Source of the DNA: Deltaproteobacteria bacterium
GTDB taxonomy: Bacteria; Desulfobacterota; Desulfuromonadia; Desulfuromonadales; JAAYDE01
Assembly: GCA_017417085.1 (NCBI GenBank)
Contig: JAFPZV010000069.1
Coordinates: 1 to 9,132 of the forward strand
Reading direction: 5' to 3'
Length of the DNA: 9,132 nt
A model generated the notes under the pieces. It was not told the DNA's origin. It ran no database searches and saw only the letters and a program-made list of their open reading frames with translations. The translations under genes and the position numbers were made by a program. Shown here piece by piece: positions 6,487 to 9,132 of the stretch (position 1 is the first letter of the stretch; the number at the start of each line of letters is the position of its first letter).

Positions 6487-7923
6487 ATGAAATACGAAGC
6501 TGTTATTGGACTGGAAGTGCATACCCAGCTTTCCACCAACACCAAGATCTTCTGCGGCTGCTCCACCGCCTTCGGCGCGCCGCCCAACACCCACACCTGC
6601 CCGGTCTGTCTGGGCCTGCCCGGCGCCCTGCCGGTTTTAAACCGCACCGTCGTGGAGTACGCCATCCGGCTGGGCCTGGTCACCCACTGCGAGATCGCGC
6701 CGCGCTCCATCTTCGCCCGTAAAAATTATTTCTATCCGGATCTTCCCAAGGGCTACCAGATCTCCCAGTACGAACTGCCGATCTGCGCCCATGGCCATCT
6801 GGAGATCGCAACGGAGGACGGCGGCGCCAAAACCATCGGCATCACCCGCATCCACATGGAAGAGGACGCGGGCAAGTTGATCCACCCGGGGCATGGCGCC
6901 CCCCATTCGCTGGTCGATCTCAACCGCGCCTGCACACCGCTTCTGGAGATCGTCTCCGAACCGGACATGCGCAGCGCCGACGAGGCTGTGGCCTATCTGC
7001 GCAAACTCCACCAGACCGTGGTCTACCTGGGGATCTGCGACGGCAACATGGAGGAAGGCTCATTCCGCTGCGACGCCAACGTTTCTGTGCGCCCCGTGGG
7101 ACAAAAGGAATTCGGTACCCGGGCCGAGCTCAAGAACATCAACTCGTTCCGCTTTGTCAAGCAGGCCATTGAATACGAGATCGACCGCCAGATCGATCTC
7201 ATCGAAAGTGGCGGCACTGTGGTGCAGGAGACCCGCCTCTTCGACAGCGCCACCGGCGAGACGCGCTCCATGCGCGGCAAGGAGGAGGCACATGACTACC
7301 GCTACTTCCCCGATCCGGATCTGGTGCCGGTCGTCATTGAAGACGGCTGGATAGAGGAAATCCGCGCCACCCTGCCGGAACTGCCGGAGGCCAAAATCGC
7401 ACGCTTTACGGAGGACCTGCACCTGCCGCGGCAGGATGCCGAGGTGCTGGCCGCCGAACGCGCCCTGGCCGACTACTTCGAGGCCTGCGTGGCCGTTCAC
7501 AACAACCCGAAAGGCTGCGCCAACTGGATTATGGTGGAAGTCATCCGCGCGCTCAACGAGGGCGGCATCACCATCGAACAGTGCCCGCTGCCGCCCGAAC
7601 GCCTGGCGGAACTGGTGCGCCGCATCGACGATAACACCATCTCCGGGAAAATCGCCAAAACGGTCTTCCAGGAAATGTGGCAGAGCGGCCAGAGCGCCGA
7701 CGAGATCATCGCCGCGCGCGGCCTGCGGCAGGTCACCGACACCGGCGCCATCGAAAAGATCGTTGACGACATCATCGCCGCCAATCCCGGCCAGGTGGAG
7801 CAGTTCCGTGCCGGCAAGGAGAAACTGCTGGGATTCTTCGTCGGCCAGATCATGAAGGCCAGCAAGGGCAAAGCCAATCCCCAGGCGGTCAACGACATCC
7901 TGATGAAGAAACTCAAAGGTTGA
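6487..7923 (+). CDS. gatB: Asp/Glu-tRNA(Asn/Gln) amidotransferase subunit B
   Basis: GatB binds the misacylated tRNA, phosphorylates its Glu or Asp side chain with ATP and completes amidation with ammonia from GatA. The product has 478 residues. A zinc-type cysteine set is complete (Cys23, Cys25, Cys38, Cys41 in FCGCST and [11 protein letters not shown]). The cradle motifs [15 protein letters not shown] (81-95) and [11 protein letters not shown] (121-131) are intact, as is [18 protein letters not shown]. The C-terminal part, from roughly 330, is the helical and YqeY-like tRNA-binding tail ending in [15 protein letters not shown]. The ATG at 6487 is preceded by AAGGA at 6472-6476. The 44-bp gap to gatA contains no promoter or terminator I can see, so gatA and gatB are probably cotranscribed. 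Confidence 0.98.
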   Translation: MKYEAVIGLEVHTQLSTNTKIFCGCSTAFGAPPNTHTCPVCLGLPGALPVLNRTVVEYAIRLGLVTHCEIAPRSIFARKNYFYPDLPKGYQISQYELPICAHGHLEIATEDGGAKTIGITRIHMEEDAGKLIHPGHGAPHSLVDLNRACTPLLEIVSEPDMRSADEAVAYLRKLHQTVVYLGICDGNMEEGSFRCDANVSVRPVGQKEFGTRAELKNINSFRFVKQAIEYEIDRQIDLIESGGTVVQETRLFDSATGETRSMRGKEEAHDYRYFPDPDLVPVVIEDGWIEEIRATLPELPEAKIARFTEDLHLPRQDAEVLAAERALADYFEACVAVHNNPKGCANWIMVEVIRALNEGGITIEQCPLPPERLAELVRRIDDNTISGKIAKTVFQEMWQSGQSADEIIAARGLRQVTDTGAIEKIVDDIIAANPGQVEQFRAGKEKLLGFFVGQIMKASKGKANPQAVNDILMKKLKG

Positions 7924-7936
7924 CAAACGTTTTCCG

Positions 7937-7964
7937 GGAGAGAGCCGTTTCCCCGGCTCTCTCC
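7937..7964. terminator. Hairpin between convergent gatB and ttcA
   Basis: GGAGAGAGCCG (7937-7947) and CGGCTCTCTCC (7954-7964) form a perfect 11-bp stem around TTTCCC. It sits in the short gap between the stops of the two converging genes, where a shared terminator is expected. Neither side has a clear T-run, so it may be a weak intrinsic terminator or a 3'-end stabilising hairpin. Confidence 0.55.
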
Positions 7965-7980
7965 TCAAAAGCATCCTCCT

Positions 7981-8721
7981 TCAGCGCTTCCGCTGGGCCA
8001 GATGGCGCAGCTGCACATTCTGCAGGGCGTTAAGCAGGCTTTCGTTGATGTAGGGAATCTCACCTTTAAGCTGCGCCAGCAGTTCCTTGACGCGCTGACG
8101 CTTCTGATCCTCCACTTTCGCCGGGCAGGCCGCTTCAAAGGGCGTAATGCCCGCCTCGCGGACAAAGCGCCGGATCAGTTCCTCCTCCACATAGAAGAAC
8201 GGACGAATGACGGTCTGCCGGCCGTTGTCGGCCAGCATGCAGGGACTCATGGCCGCCAGGGTTCCCGAATAGAACTGGTTGAGCAGCAGCGTCTCGATGA
8301 AGTCGTCACGGTGATGGCCCAGGGCAATTTTGTTGCAGCCGTGTTCCCAGGCCGAGGTATAGAGCACGCCGCGCCGCAGCCGCGCGCAAAACGAGCAGGG
8401 GCCCGTTCCCGGACGCAGTTTTTCAGAAAGCACCTGGTTGATGGCGGTGTGTTCCACATGCGCCGTCAGGCCGCGCTCACGCAGAAATGCGGCAACGGCA
8501 TCCGACGGAAATCCGGCGAAGCCCGGATCGATGATGATGGGCAGCAGTTCATAGGAGACAGGAGCGCGGCGGCGCAGTTCGGCCAGTACCAGAGCCAAAG
8601 TCAGCGAATCTTTCCCACCGGAGACACCAACCGCGATCCGGTCGCCCCCGGCGATCATCGCAAAATCGCCCGCCGCCTTGCCGGCCAGCCGCCGAATCTG
8701 ATCAAAAGCCGATTTGGGCAT
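7981..8721 (-). CDS. ttcA: tRNA 2-thiocytidine(32) synthetase TtcA
   Basis: TtcA is an ATP-dependent, iron-sulfur enzyme that thiolates cytidine 32 in the anticodon loop of certain tRNAs. The product has 246 residues, shorter than the roughly 310 of E. coli but like the compact bacterial versions. The PP-loop SGGKDS is at 34-39. The cluster cysteines are Cys109 and Cys112 (PCSFCARLRRG) and Cys199 (AACPAKVEDQKRQRVKELL). GHHRDDFIETLLLNQFYSG (135-153) is a family block. The ATG at 8721 has GGAG at 8727-8730, five bases upstream on the minus strand. It converges on gatB and diverges from the lipoprotein gene. TilS and other PP-loop enzymes are less likely because the CxxC plus distal Cys set and the RLRRG motif fit TtcA. 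Confidence 0.93.
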   Translation of the reverse strand: MPKSAFDQIRRLAGKAAGDFAMIAGGDRIAVGVSGGKDSLTLALVLAELRRRAPVSYELLPIIIDPGFAGFPSDAVAAFLRERGLTAHVEHTAINQVLSEKLRPGTGPCSFCARLRRGVLYTSAWEHGCNKIALGHHRDDFIETLLLNQFYSGTLAAMSPCMLADNGRQTVIRPFFYVEEELIRRFVREAGITPFEAACPAKVEDQKRQRVKELLAQLKGEIPYINESLLNALQNVQLRHLAQRKR

Positions 8722-8843
8722 TTTTTCTCCGTTTCCTTTCTCAAAACCGATCTGCTACACTTTCAAAAGGAAGTGCAGCCTTATCGGGATGCATACCTGA
8801 AGCGTCCCATTCTTTCCCCTCTTTTCAGAAAGGATTGGCCAGC

Positions 8844-9132
8844 ATGAACACTATACTGCGAAAACATCCTCTTCTCTGCACAATTCTGACAATCAGCCTG
8901 CTTGTTCTTTCGGCCTGTGCCCAACCACGCAAGGCCCGTTTTCTGGCCGATTTTGATCCGGCGGCGCTCACCACCATCGCGTTGCTGCCCGTAACGTACA
9001 ACGCCGACTGCGATCAGCCGCCCAACTTCGATCTCGGCCGCGCAATCCGCCAAAGCGCCCGAAAAGAGCTGCAGAACAAGGGATACCAGGTACTGTTCGT
9101 GGGAAAACATTACGGCGGCATTGCGCCCTTCC
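8844..9132 (+). CDS. Putative lipoprotein, N-terminal part (3' end outside window)
   Basis: The frame opens at ATG 8844 with AAAGGA at 8829-8834 as ribosome site and runs to the window end, giving 96 complete codons. The N-terminus MNTILRKHPLLCTILTIS plus a hydrophobic stretch ends in LVLSAC, a good lipobox cleaved before Cys at about residue 27. Ala follows, which does not signal inner-membrane retention, so outer-membrane anchoring is likely. The mature part has TTIALLPVTYNADC followed by a helix-like FDLGRAIRQSARKELQNKGY and VLFVG. This strand-helix-strand order is seen in several small lipoprotein families with LPV/LPP near the N-terminus. I cannot name the family. It diverges from ttcA across 122 bp; TACACT at 8756-8761 could be a -10 box but has no good -35. 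Confidence 0.75.
   Translation, partial: MNTILRKHPLLCTILTISLLVLSACAQPRKARFLADFDPAALTTIALLPVTYNADCDQPPNFDLGRAIRQSARKELQNKGYQVLFVGKHYGGIAPF

Noticed and set aside
8781..9110. 109-codon minus-strand frame opposite the lipoprotein
   Set aside because: The plus-strand gene there has a start, a ribosome site and a clear lipobox; the minus frame is its shadow.
1..9132. CRISPR arrays, tRNA or rRNA genes, transposases, phage genes
   Set aside because: No regularly spaced short repeats, cloverleaf-like sequence, rRNA segments or transposase/integrase motifs were seen on either strand.

Overview
The window reads as ordinary chromosomal DNA from a GC-rich Gram-negative bacterium. The translated GatA, GatB, pyruvate carboxylase and TtcA proteins look most like those of Desulfuromonadota/Geobacter-Pelobacter-type deltaproteobacteria. 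That assignment rests on remembered family resemblance only, since no search was possible. A signal-peptidase-II lipoprotein and TtcA are consistent with a Gram-negative host.

Layout: (1) Bases 1-216 hold the C-terminal part of a helix-turn-helix antitoxin of the HigA-like addiction-module type, cut by the window edge. (2) Bases 217-562 have no convincing gene. (3) Bases 616-4062, minus strand, encode a complete single-chain pyruvate carboxylase with a strong terminator behind it and a recognisable sigma70-type promoter in front. (4) Divergent from it, plus strand, is gatC-gatA-gatB (4332-7923), the three subunits of the tRNA-dependent amidotransferase. A 368-bp spacer full of repeats and hairpins splits gatC from gatA. 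(5) On the minus strand, converging on gatB, is ttcA (7981-8721), for tRNA 2-thiocytidine synthesis. (6) Divergent from ttcA is the start of an unrecognised lipoprotein gene that runs off the right edge.

Functionally, pyruvate carboxylase supplies oxaloacetate. GatCAB converts misacylated Glu-tRNA(Gln) and/or Asp-tRNA(Asn) to the correct amide form, and TtcA thiolates cytidine 32 of certain tRNAs. The two tRNA-related loci are neighbours but not in one operon.

I did not find a new defence, mobile or biosynthetic system here. The only structure that gene content does not explain is the gatC-gatA spacer: two ~110-bp copies of a hairpin-rich repeat, about 95% identical by eye, around a third palindromic segment. 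One copy ends in what looks like an intrinsic terminator inside the gat operon.
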